NCBI GenBank assembly: GCA_018894105.1
Contig: CM032131.1
Span: forward strand, 6,598,501 to 6,662,500
From: Jacaranda mimosifolia
Taxonomy: Eukaryota; Streptophyta; Magnoliopsida; Lamiales; Bignoniaceae
Length of the DNA: 64,000 bases
Direction of reading: 5' to 3'
In this document: positions 22,792 to 33,493 of the stretch, one piece after another
Layout: each line of letters opens with the position of its first letter
Numbering within the stretch: position 1 is the stretch's first letter
Notes under the pieces: model-generated
Databases searched by the model: none
What the model was told of the DNA's origin: nothing
Seen by the model: the letters and a program-made list of their open reading frames with translations, nothing else
Program-made: the position numbers and the translations under genes

Positions 22792-23740
22792 TTAGCTTCG
22801 AGCAGCATCATTTGCCTCAATACATGCTCCAAGTGGAATTTGCCTTTTCTCTTGAGATGACTGTGGTGTATATCGAAATAATGGTAAGTTGGACTCATCA
22901 CCACACTCGCATTCTTTGCTTGTGAAAACCTCAGTAATTGTTAGTTTACTGAAATTTTCAAAATAATCTTGTCTCGCTTCAATGGAGTGGTTGCTTGGAG
23001 TTTTTGCAGGTTGCACTTCATTTACTGAGTCAGGATCTAAATAAAGTTTAGCATCAGCAAAGTATGATTCCGCTTCAGTAAATGGTTTCACATCTATATC
23101 AACTTTCATAACTTCCCCATTTTCTGAATATTTGAAGCATTGATGAAGAGTGGAAGGTATCACCCCGTTCTCATAAAGCCACGGCCATCCCAAAAGCAAA
23201 TGATAGTAGGTCCTTGCACCAATGACATGACATAAAGTACTTATTTCCAACTCCCTGATTGTGAGGTCTAGACGAACATACCAATAGCTCGTTGGCCTCC
23301 TTGGTTGAAACCTTGAATAGTTAGGCAGCTGTGTGAGAGATCTTCAACAGAAATTTCCAAATTCTTCATACTAGATTTTGGCATGATATTGACGGCGGAT
23401 CCTCTATCAATGAGTATGCGGTTGACCTTTTGCTCCTGCACGAACCCTGAGGTTTCGATCCCAACAACAAGTCCTCATCTATAAAAGCAATTTCCATACA
23501 ATAGGAAGTGGAGTGTTGTTCTTCAGTTTCACAAGATATAGCATGCACTACTTGAATTTTTTGATCAAAGAATCCTGTAGGAAAATAATCATTCAAAGTC
23601 ACTTGGCTCTTTTTGTAACCTGCCAATGAATTTTCCAGCTTACCATCTGTGGCCTTCAAACTCTTTGTTGTCCTTAGTTGAGGGCATCTGGCCATATGCA
23701 AGACCTTAAATGCCAATGGACGAGATTGATTTGCATATCG
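22792..23740 (-). pseudogene. Tat aspartic protease region, frameshifted
   Basis: The stretch 23716-23366 leads into the protease; just past it, in another frame, the minus strand reads LIDRGSAVNIMPK (about 23400-23360), matching the D-S/T-G active-site loop of plant gypsy proteases but with R after D. Continuing, 23250-22792 gives STLCHVIGARTYYHLLLGWPW, the flap and final strand of the domain, with LLLG as in related elements. The domain is split over frames and has lost the usual active-site glycine, so it cannot mature the polyprotein. Confidence 0.75.
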
Positions 23741-23752
23741 TCTTCTCCTTCG

Positions 23753-25488
23753 TCAGTACCTCACAAGCGTCCACTCATTGCTATCTTCAGTTTCATTAGT
23801 AGAACTCGTTTCCAGCTTAGTGACTCCATCAATGATTTGAGTCTTCTCTAGTACTGGATCTAAGCTTCCAAACTGGAGCATTGTTGATGCCCCCATGAGT
23901 GAAGATGAAAAGACATAGTCTTTGCTTGCAACATATATAGTATCTGCTATAGTTATAGCGCTAGTAAGGTTCGATCCAACCACATCTTCCGTGTCAAGGA
24001 TTATCTTTCCATTCTCTTGCCAACGCCATGACTTTATCCTTGAAGATGAAGCATTTCTCTATTGGATGGCCGACAACTCGATGACATTTGCAATATTTTG
24101 GATCATTGACCTTTCCAACTTCTTCAGGACATTTTGGTTCTGGCAGTTCAATCAACTTCTTTGTCAATAATTCATAAAAAATATGAGAAATATTAGAATT
24201 TGGAAATGGATACTCATTTTCCTGCATTTCTTTCAGTGTTTTCTTGCATGTTGAAATGCGTTGATCTTTAGTTTTCTTAGCAACTTTTTTGTTAGTTGTG
24301 GGAATTTTATGGATGCTATCTTGATCGCCATGGATTCCTTAGTAGTTGCTCTGGCATATTTTTCACTTTTCTTTGAATCTTTCATTTCTTTCTTCTGGTC
24401 CTCAGCAGGAATTCCAATCCCGCGATTAGTAATGCTAAGCTCCATATCATGGGCACGAGTGGCTAATTCCTTAAAAGTACGAGGCTTGATTCCTTGAAGA
24501 ATATAAAAAAGTCCCCAGTACATACCTTGAATACACATCTCTATCGCAGATGTCTCTGAGAGTCTATCCTTGCAATGCAAACTTAATGCACGCCAAAGGT
24601 TGATGTAGTTCACCACTGGTTCATCTTTCCATTATTTTGCATTGGTAAGTCCAATCATGCTCACAGCCCGGTGCATACTATAGAAACGATTCAGAAACTC
24701 CCTTTCCATTTGATTCCAATTATTAATGGATTTAGGTTCTAGGTCAATGTACCAGTCAAGGGCATTTCATTTCAATGAACGCTCAAACTGTTTCACAAGA
24801 AGATCACCATAAGTCCCTGCATTATTGCATGTCTCAATGAAATGGGCCATATGTTGTTTTGGATTTCACTTCTCGTCAAACTGCTGGAATTTTGGTGGTT
24901 GATATTCTATCAGCATTCTCAGCGAGTCAATCCTCTTTGTATAGGGCTTCGAATACACAATAGAACTTTGAGAAGGCATGTCATACTGAGCCCTAATAGT
25001 ATTTGTGATCATGTCCTGCAATTGTTGAATAGACAATGTAGCAATAGAAGTTGTAGAATGGTCGATCTTTCGATCTATTTCTCGCTTGTAAGGCATCTCC
25101 TCAACTTGTTTCTGCATCATTATATGGCCAAGGGAAGATTGATGGTTGCAGTTAAATCCTCTAAGATCTTCCTCTTCATGTTTGCTCATGAGTTGTGTAA
25201 TTTGTAGATCATTTTCTTCTATAATCTTTTGTAGGACAGCTATAGCTTGAGCCATCCGAGCAAGTTGTTCATCCACCGTTGCCACTCCGTCGCTGTAGCT
25301 GATAGTTTAGCAAAAGATAATACCTTAGGATTTGTTTCCCTTGGACTTCCAGAGTCAGAACCATAAGACAGAATGAAATCAATATTTTTGCCCCCAGTAA
25401 TGGGCTAATTGACAGATTCAGCAGTAGGGTCAGCATCGTCAGCAGCATCTTTCTTGGCTAAGGTAAGTTGGTTTCTATTAGGTGCCAT
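23753..25488 (-). pseudogene. Tat gag, interrupted
   Basis: An ATG at 25488 starts MAPNRNQLTLAKKDAADD, with a stop at about 25409. After a frame change, the main part runs 25285-24866 (VATVDEQLARMAQAIAVLQK, a coiled-coil start, then PKFQQFDEK), followed by 24616-24233 ([14 protein letters not shown], typical of the capsid region) and 24227-23994. The last has YCKCHRVVGHPIEKCF, the modified zinc knuckle of Tat gag. Gag would form the virus-like particle and bind the RNA. Several stops and at least two frame changes make it non-functional. Confidence 0.8.
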
Positions 25489-25544
25489 TGAATGGTTGCA
25501 AATATTTTCAAGATTCAAATGGGAGAACGAGATGAGGGGTAGAT

Positions 25545-25572
25545 TCAGGTCCCACTGGGCGTGCCAGAAATT
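25545..25572 (-). other. Putative primer binding site of Tat element
   Basis: Directly after the 5' LTR the element strand reads AATTTC and then TGGCACGCCCAGTGGGACC. It begins TGG, as a site pairing with a tRNA CCA end should. The tRNA was not identified; it is not the initiator Met site. Confidence 0.5.
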
Positions 25573-26403
25573 TGTTCACACAAATTTCGTTGTCTGCAAA
25601 ATTAAATCACAAGACAAAGAAAAATAATGGACAAATTGAATTTGTATTAAAGAATATATGAGAATTACAATTTATCAAAGAAAAAATATAAAAATTCCAT
25701 AACAAACTAATCCCCTAATTCTTCTTCCAATGTATGATCAAAGGGCTTGAAGCTTGTTCTTGGATATATGGTGTAGTATCCTTTGACTTGATAAAAGAAC
25801 ACTATGAGATTTCTTTGAAACTCGAACCTTGACTCTGAGATCAAATGACTTGATGACTTGATGCTTTTAAGAAGTATAGGACCTTCGAGGTGGCAATACG
25901 TCGTCGCAACAGAAACTTGAAGCTTGAAGACTTGAGTTTTAGAGCTTGAGAATATGTGGATATGAGAATATGAATATGAGGATATCTGCCCATATATATA
26001 TATATATATGTGTGAGTCTCTGAGCACTCCTTTATATAGGCGTTCAACAGGAGACTCCAGAATAACTTGAACACCATTTGATAATTATCCTTTTTGGAGA
26101 TAATATCAAATATTTTTGACTTGATTGATCCACGTACATAGATATGCCACGTGTCACAATTTAATTAGCTTGAGATTGCTAGGCCACCAGACTTGATTTG
26201 ATCGGCATGATACATCGCCTTGACACTTGTTGATATTTGATTTGTGTAAAACAAATATTAGGATATTAATTAAAATTAACTATTTATCATTTGGAATTAA
26301 ATTTAAAAAATTCCAATACATAAATAGAAAGTTTTAAATTAATGACTAATATATTATTTACATATGTCATTTTTTAGTTGGCCCAAAAATTAAGCCGTCT
26401 ACA
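25573..26403 (-). repeat. 5' LTR of Tat element
   Basis: 831 bp. By eye it differs from the 3' LTR at roughly 30-35 positions, about 96% identity, mostly transitions. On the element's strand it holds a TATA-like CCTATATAAAGG (near 26030) and a TA dinucleotide run whose length differs between the two LTRs. Confidence 0.9.
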
Positions 26404-27370
26404 ATAAAACTTTTTCCAAATTTATTACACCTAATATATTTTAGGTGCACATTCTCACTATATATATATCAAGAGAAGACCTACTTTTAATTTTTTAGGA
26501 ATAAATTAATGATAGTCAGAACAAAAGTTAATATATATTGTGGAGTAGAGTTAAAATCTCAAAAACCTTTAACATGAGTTCAACATGTTAGATGATAACT
26601 ATGCCAAATTCATTTCAATTGAAGCATTAGAAGAAATATATATATATATATATATATATAAACAAAATATGCAGTATACAACAATAAGAACTAATTTAAA
26701 TTCAAAATAGAAGTTTTAATCTGGCATCAAAAATTGGAAAAAATGATGGTACTCACTATATAAATATTTACTAGGAAAATTTGGAAATTAAAAAATGGCG
26801 ATGTGGAAGTTATTATCGATGGGAATAACATCACATGAGAGGAAAGATGAGCAGAACAAGATTTTGTCCTAGGGATTAGAAAATTTGAGATTTGATCTCT
26901 GCCTCTAAATTTTGGTTTTGAAAAATTGCGGATACATTTCTAAAGCTACACATCAAATTCTAAAATGATTGAAATTATATATTTTCAAAAAGAAGTTCAA
27001 CCCTTGATAAATGAATGGATTAACTCAAAGCATATGAAACATATGATAACCATAAAATAAAGATATTTAATAGGATTGAAAATGCAACTTACTCTTTGCA
27101 AGAAAATAAATATATAAAATATTAAATTTTGATACCAAATTAAAAAATATAAAGAGATAATTAGTAATAGAATAATGTTAGAAAATAATATAAATTAACT
27201 CGAGGGAAGATATTCAACAACTTAAACATAAAGTAATTTTTTTTCTAAAACAATGGCATACAATCTCATGTAGGAGCAAAAATAGTATATTAAAGCTTCC
27301 AACAAGGAGAATGAATTAAGGCTTTAATGTACTTCACTAATTTACTGTTCTGATTTACTGCATCAAGACT
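26404..27370. other. Gene-free AT-rich DNA with TA microsatellite
   Basis: No gene seen. A TA dinucleotide run occupies about 26635-26661. Confidence 0.6.
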
Positions 27371-29359
27371 CACTACAAGAAAATTTGCGTTTAGTGACAT
27401 TAAAAAGTGCAACTTAAATAGTATTATAGTGGCAATTTTATATTTAATGATATTTTTTAAAAATATCACTTGTAGCGGTATAACTAAAGGTATAAATGTC
27501 ATTAATTTACTTCTATTGTGACATTAATAAAATGCAAGAAAGAATGTATTAGATGTCATATTAAAATATCACAAAAAATGCATTAAATAACATGTCAAAG
27601 TGCCATTAAAGAAAATTTTAAATGCCATGCCAATATGCCACTAAAAATGTATGCAGTGACATATTGAAATATCACCAAAATTCCTTTAAATGACACGGTA
27701 ATATGCCACAAAAAATACAGTAAATGACATGTTAAAATTTCAAAAAAATAATTTTAAATGACATGCTAATGTGCCATAAAAAATGAATATAGTGATGTTA
27801 AAATGCCACAAAAAATTTCTTTAGATGACATAATAACATGCCATAAAAATTAATTAAATAACATGTTAAATTAAATTGCAAAAAAGATTCCTTTGAATGG
27901 CTTCTTAATCTACCACAAATAGCCATATTATGAGACTCCAACATGCTCCAATTGCTCTATATAAGAATCGAACCTGCGATATTTTATTTGAAAAGATATG
28001 ATTTTACCGCCAAGCTACCCACCAAATGTTCATCATAAATATTCAAAAATATTATTATATTCTTATACTTTAAAAGCATATTTTCTCAATTATTTAAATA
28101 TATGCTCGAAATTATTATATTAAATAATACATTTGAAAAAGTTTGAGACATTAAATTTAGAGATGGAAAATATTCAAAAATATAATTTATGGGTGAGGAG
28201 AAAAAATGGGCAAAAACTTAGTTTTTTATACCTCTTGAAAAATATGATTAATTTAGTCGATACATTAAAATTATATTTTAGTTAATTTAATCATTGCATT
28301 ATGATAAGATATAAAATTGTATATTTTACAATTATTAATAACTATATATAATTTATCTATTTTTGTGTGATATTTATTTCATGTTATACCATAACTAAAT
28401 TATGAGTTATTTTTTTCTCCTTTTTTCCAAAAAAAAAAAAAGACAATAATATTGCTAGTTAAATGCTTTTAACATATAGTTATGTTAGTAATTTCAATAA
28501 AATTACATTTTTATAACATTTATTAATTAATTACTACTAAGTAACACTATATTGTAAAATGGCATTAAATTAGTGCTACTAAATAATTTACAATACTTTT
28601 ATAAATGACACCATAAATAAATATGAGTAGCATTTTTTAAAAAAAAATTAGTGGCACTACTTAAATGCCTTGCAAATAGTTTATGTTGGCATTTTCAATC
28701 AAATGTCACTATTTTTTTGTTATTTATTAATCAAATACCACTAAATATTGTATTACAGTGACATTTTTCAACAATTATCACCATATAACTCTTATGTGTC
28801 ATTACACTATCGAATGTCACTAAGTTAGTGTGCCACTAAATATTTTGCGGCATTCTTTTTAGGTGCCACCATAAATAAATATGAGTGACATGTTTTTAAG
28901 AAAAATTAGTGGCACTAGTTAAATGCCTTCAAATTATATTTTTGTTGACATTTTATCAAATGATATTATTTTATATGTCATTTAATAATCAAATGTCACT
29001 AAATATTTTATTATAGTGACATTTTTTTATGACTATCACTATTTTATTTTTGCCTGTCATACACTATAAATGCCACTAACTTAGTGCCACTGAATACTTC
29101 ATGATATTTTTCTTCAAACTATCCATGGAATTTTTTGAAATTTTTTTTAGTGACACTAGTTAAATGCCTTTGAAATACATTTATCTTGGCATTTTTAATC
29201 AAATGTCACTATTTTATTTGTTATTAAATAATTAAATGCCACCAAATATTAAATTATAGTGGCATTTTTTTTATAGCTATCACCATAATACTTTTTCATG
29301 TCATTATATTATAAAATGTCACCAAGTTAATGCCATTAAATGTGAATTTTCTTGTAGGG
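27371..29359. mobile_element. Non-autonomous CACTA (En/Spm) element
   Basis: The left end is CACTACAAGAAAATTTG (27371) and the right end is the complement of CCCTACAAGAAAATTCAC (ending 29359), one of two mismatches being in the CACTA pentamer. Both sides carry ACT (27368-27370 and 29360-29362), the 3 bp target duplication expected for CACTA. The body has many short subterminal motifs: 'AAATGACATGtTAAAATGCCAC' on the left and their inverse 'aGTGGCACTAgTTAAATGCC' on the right. No transposase frame is present. Confidence 0.88.
27900..28025 (-). mobile_element. tRNA-derived SINE head inside CACTA
   Basis: On the minus strand a box A, TAGCTTGGCGGTA (28017-28005), and a box B, GGTTCGATTCT (27974-27964), stand 43 bp apart, the spacing of a tRNA gene promoter. 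The head does not fold into a full tRNA with a clear anticodon arm, so a SINE or tRNA pseudogene is more likely. Confidence 0.5.
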
Positions 29360-29724
29360 ACTAAAATGTTATAAAATGACAAAATTTATAGAAATCAGAG
29401 AATACTTTAATTGATTATTGGTTGGTAATACGTTAGAAAAAATATGAATAAATAAAAGAACTGTGGAAGTTCACAAAGAGGCACCTAAGTCAAAAAAAAA
29501 AAAAAAAGTGTCATAATACTAAATATTTTACTGAAGAAAATTTTGTGATTAAAGTTGAAGTTTATGGATAAACTCATAATTAAAATTATAGACATTTTTG
29601 TCAAATGTAAAAACAAATTATCCAAAAGTAAGAACAAGTTTTATAGAAACTTAAATAGATGGACAACAATTGATCCAATCATTGTAACCCCCGGATGGAT
29701 AATTGAATTAATTGGAGGTAGAGG

Positions 29725-30397
29725 TAGGGGTGTAAGATGAGTCGAGTCGGCTCATGAGCCTCATGAGCGGGCTCGATTATAGCTTGACTCAAGCTCGAGT
29801 TTTTCGAGCTCGAGCTCGAGCTCATCTCTAGTTGTTCAAAAGCTCATGAGCCGGCTCATGAGCTTTTTTCTATTTTTAAATATTTTTTATATATTAATTA
29901 AATAATTAATATATATAATAATTTACTTTCTTTTTCTAATTTTAAATATTTATTACATATTAATTAATATGTATTAATAATTTACTTTTTTTTTCTAATT
30001 TTAAATATTTATATATATGACTAAATAATTATAATATATTAATAATTTAATAATTTATCAATAATTATAATATATTATAATTTAAATCATTATAGTAATT
30101 ATTATAATTTCATATATATTTAATTTAATAATAATTTTAATTATTTTATTAATTATTATTAAATAATTATGATATATTAATAATTTAATATTTTTATTTA
30201 ATTTAAAATTTTCTGATGAGCCGGCTCGAGCTCGAGCTCGACTCGAGCTCAGTATTTTTGAGCTTGAGCTCGAGCTCGAGCCCTTAAGAGCAGGCTCGAT
30301 GAGCTCGAGCTCAAAAAGTTGGGCTCGAGCTCGAGCTCGAGCCTGCAATTTTGGCAAGCTCGAGCTCGAGCTCGAGCTCGACTCGTTTACACCCCTA
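29725..30397. mobile_element. hAT-type non-autonomous element rich in GAGCTC
   Basis: The ends are TAGGGGTGTAA (29725) and TTACACCCCTA (to 30397), flanked by a perfect 8 bp duplication GGTAGAGG (29717-29724 and 30398-30405); both are hallmarks of hAT elements. The two end regions are packed with GAGCTCGAGCTC-type self-complementary hexamers, and the 350 bp centre is almost pure A/T. It has no real coding capacity; the minus frame 30357-30082 is a repeat artefact. Confidence 0.9.
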
Positions 30398-30405
30398 GGT
30401 AGAGG

Positions 30406-31650
30406 TGAGGTAAGGATCCAAAATAGTAGGAAATTAAAACATAAAATGTAACTTGTATCACCTCACCCAAGGATCTAAATTATGCCTTAATTAAGGATTT
30501 TAGATCAAGAGAAAGTACCTTAATAGAATATTTCAAATTAAGCCGGAGATCTTTCACTAGAAGCTCTTCTAAAGAGGATCTACTACTCCTTTTTCTTGGA
30601 TTCTCCTCTCAACTCCTTCGGTCAAATAGGGCAACAACTTTTGGCATCAAAATGACCTCCAAAATGTGGCAAAATGACAGCAAATCTCGTGCTCCAAACC
30701 ACCTAGCTGCCGATTGGATTGTCTCCTTGAAACTCTTCTTCAATCTTTGAATAACTCATCTCCAAGTGCTAAATCTTGTTTACCAACAACAAGCACTCTA
30801 ATTGTAGTGCCTCCAAAGATATCCACACACCTATCACACTCTAGATCCTCACTCTTTCGCTAGAACAAGAATGAGGAAAAATGAGGAAGAAAGTGGAGAT
30901 GGTGTGAGGGAGTTGGAAGAGAGAGATGGAGGTTAGAGAGAATCTTGGAGGGGTGGTTTTTCTCAACATATGTGATAAAATTTTGGAGGGAAATGGCATG
31001 AAGTGGCTCGTTAAGAGTTGTGGAATGAGGTATTTGACTTGTATGCTCCTAGAAACATTCGTCACACTATCTTTACACCTTGTCAACTTGTATGCTTAGT
31101 GGGATTTTAATTTTCAAAATTAAAATGCCACATTAATATTTTAAAATGGACTCTTCCATTTTAATTTTCCCTCCAAAATGAGATTCTCTCATGAATTAAA
31201 TAACTCCTTAATATAATTAAATCAACTTAACTCTTTAAGTTGACTTTGACTAATTAAATTGCACATGGCCCCGATTAAATTGACTCCTTAATTTAATTGG
31301 TCTAATTTAACCCTTTAAATTAATTTGATTAATTTAACACTTTGAATTAATCAAGCCATTGTGCTAAACTCTTAATTAGTTAATTTGATTTCTTCCAACT
31401 TGACCAATTAAATTATCTAACTCCTTAGATAATTTCTTCATTTCTAATTAAAGTGCTCTAGACTTTTGTGTGTGACCCTTTAGGTTCACTAATTAATTAG
31501 ACATGGGCTTATAACTCTTTGTGATTTAGTCAATATCAAATATTTCGATTAGTTTAAAAGAGTACCCAATCTCCATAGTCGACGTCTAGCACAAGCCTAT
31601 GGAGCCCAACCAAGTGAATGAATTAATTTTAGGTGAACTATTACTGCTTA
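30406..31650. other. Gene-free, possible outer part of copia LTR
   Basis: No gene found. The text is CT- and AT-rich with a run of 'TTAATTTAATTG...TTAA' phrases at about 31190-31450. It may be the outer part of the long copia LTR read from 32500, but that end could not be fixed. Confidence 0.3.
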
Positions 31651-32540
31651 CGATTACCACACAAATACAACAGTTCCATTTCATGCCTCTCGAAAGAGGC
31701 CTAGGGCAAGAATTTGTCGATTTCCTAGTAGGCTCGATAACTTTGTAACTATTCCTAATTTTCAATTCCCAATTACGACCCCATTTTTGGAAAAAATCCT
31801 TATTTCAAATTGTCATATCACTTTGCACAAGGATTTTTTTGAATTGGTCATTCTAGAATACATAGGAGATCAAACTGTTCTTCCCAGAAGAGCAAAACAG
31901 ATCCCATTTTGGAACTCACCAACCTTCATACTTAGGTAGCTTATGCCCAACGTAAGTCCCAGGTGGCCCACTACGTGGTTGGAGCAAAATCAAAGTATAA
32001 GGACATAAATACAAGGTTAATGTGGAACCTCAAGTCAAATGATTAATTATATGCACAATCATAAGTTAGAGAATTTTCCACTACCAACATGCCACTCCAC
32101 CTACCTCGTGGATTTTCTAAGTGGGTCTTTAGTAAACTTGTTCTCTAACAAGCACCTACCAATGCGCATCTATGTCTTACATGGATTGCCCATGAAACGA
32201 GGCAATATCCAACTCCTTGGAGTATGCATCGTTAATGTAAGTCTGTCTGAATCTTAGATGCCCCATATCTTAACATTCTATTACTTGAAATATTTAAAAT
32301 CGTGACCATGGAGACATGTTTCATGATCACCATCATATGTGTGACCAAGTCTCATGTCTTGTATGATTTAAGGGCTTCAACCAAATGCATGTCAAGAAAA
32401 TCATAAATACATAAGATGAAGATGGTCATTTTATTGAATATCATTCAATCAACAATGTATCACAAAATGAGTAGTGATACGCATCAATCCAATCTCCCAT
32501 TTTCTTTAAAGCTAACCTCATCTTCTCAAGATGTCATGAA
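31651..32540 (-). repeat. Ty1/copia 3' LTR (part)
   Basis: It directly follows the copia RNase H relic on the minus strand, after a purine-rich GGGAGATTGG near 32505. The segment 31700-32460 is repeated, diverged, at 851-1609. The short frames here are repeat-derived. Confidence 0.55.
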
Positions 32541-32544
32541 GACC

Positions 32545-33181
32545 TTTTGTTCTTAGGGGTTTAGATAGTGGATTGCTATATTATCTTCCGAGGTAACTTT
32601 ATCCACTTGAATGTTACCTCTATCAATGATCTAGTGGATCAAATGATAATGCATTTATTTGTGTTCGGATCACTAATGACATCTTGGATCCATTGCTTGT
32701 GCAATAGGTCTTTTGTTCTCACAAAGGACAACAATTGGCTTTTTACAATGATAGGCACTACATCCAACTCTTGGATGAATTTTACTTTTTTTTAATCTGA
32801 ACACCTACCCTAAAGCCACAATATACTTTGCCTCAATGATTAAATCAACCATGGTTTCTTGCTTTGAATTCTTCTAACTCACTGTATTGCCTATTGAGGC
32901 AAAATATAAATCTAGAAGTGGATTTGAGGTCATCTTCATCGGATTGGAAACTAGAATCCAAAAACCCTTCAAGTTTGAATTCTCTATAACCATATACTAA
33001 AAACCAAATCCTTAGTTCTTCTCAAGTACTTTAGTATTATCTCTATGGCTTTCCAGTGACTTTTACAAGAATTGGATTGGTACCAGCTTGTAAAATTTAG
33101 AGCGAAAGCTACATTTAGTTTTGTACATAGCATAGAATGCATTATAATTCCAATAGCGGATGCATAAGGTATGTGGGGCAT
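32545..33181 (-). pseudogene. Ty1/copia RNase H remnant
   Basis: The first part (33181-32984) reads MPHIPYASAIGIIMHSMLC and ends LKYLRRTKDLVFSIW, the well-known connection between copia RT and RNase H. After a shift, the minus strand gives DDLKSTSRFIFCLN (usually 'DxKSTSGYVFxL'), then a damaged 'TxAEY' region, VLCENKRPIAQA (usually 'CDNxGAIxLA') and VDKVTSEDNIAI near 32590. The order matches a copia RNase H. No RT, integrase or gag was found upstream, so it is a 3' end fragment. Confidence 0.8.
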
Positions 33182-33493
33182 CCATTTGTCATTTCAATAA
33201 TAATAAAAAATACATTATTAAAGGAAATGGTGGCATATATCTTCTTTTAACAATGAAACAGATAGTCTGGAAAACAATTAACAACATGCATCTATATGAA
33301 AAGCAAACATTGAGATGGTTACTTGCCTAGGAACAATAATTGAAAACAATAATAATTGACAACCCTCGAAATGGCTGCTTGCTGAAGAACATGCATCCAT
33401 GATGCATCCTTTAGTATTCTGCCAATTCTAATTTTCTTAGGCGGGTAGTGTTCATACATAAATAAGTAATTACGTGATTCTGTATAAGGAAGA
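33182..33493. other. Gene-free spacer
   Basis: Short AT-rich stretch between the copia relic and the RPA-like pseudogene; no element end was seen. Confidence 0.4.

Larger units (their letters stand above)
14785..26403 (-). mobile_element. Full-length Tat-lineage Ty3/gypsy retrotransposon
   Basis: The element is 11.6 kb, bounded by LTRs ending TGTTCACA...TGTCTACA on the plus strand (TGTAGACA...TGTGAACA on its own strand). On the minus strand it carries gag, protease, RT, RNase H, a second RNase H and integrase. Near the 3' LTR it has a plus-strand frame and then tandem repeats. The second RNase H and the extra opposite-strand frame are hallmarks of the Tat/Ogre lineage. Flanks are ATAAT (14780-14784) and ATAAA (26404-26408), a near-perfect 5 bp target duplication. 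All coding parts have stops or frameshifts, so it cannot move on its own. Confidence 0.92.

Noticed and set aside
27964..28017. Functional tRNA gene
   Set aside because: Box A and B are good but no convincing cloverleaf stems or anticodon; a SINE head is more likely.
30082..30357. Arg/Ala-rich minus-strand frame
   Set aside because: Product of GAGCTC repeats in the hAT element.
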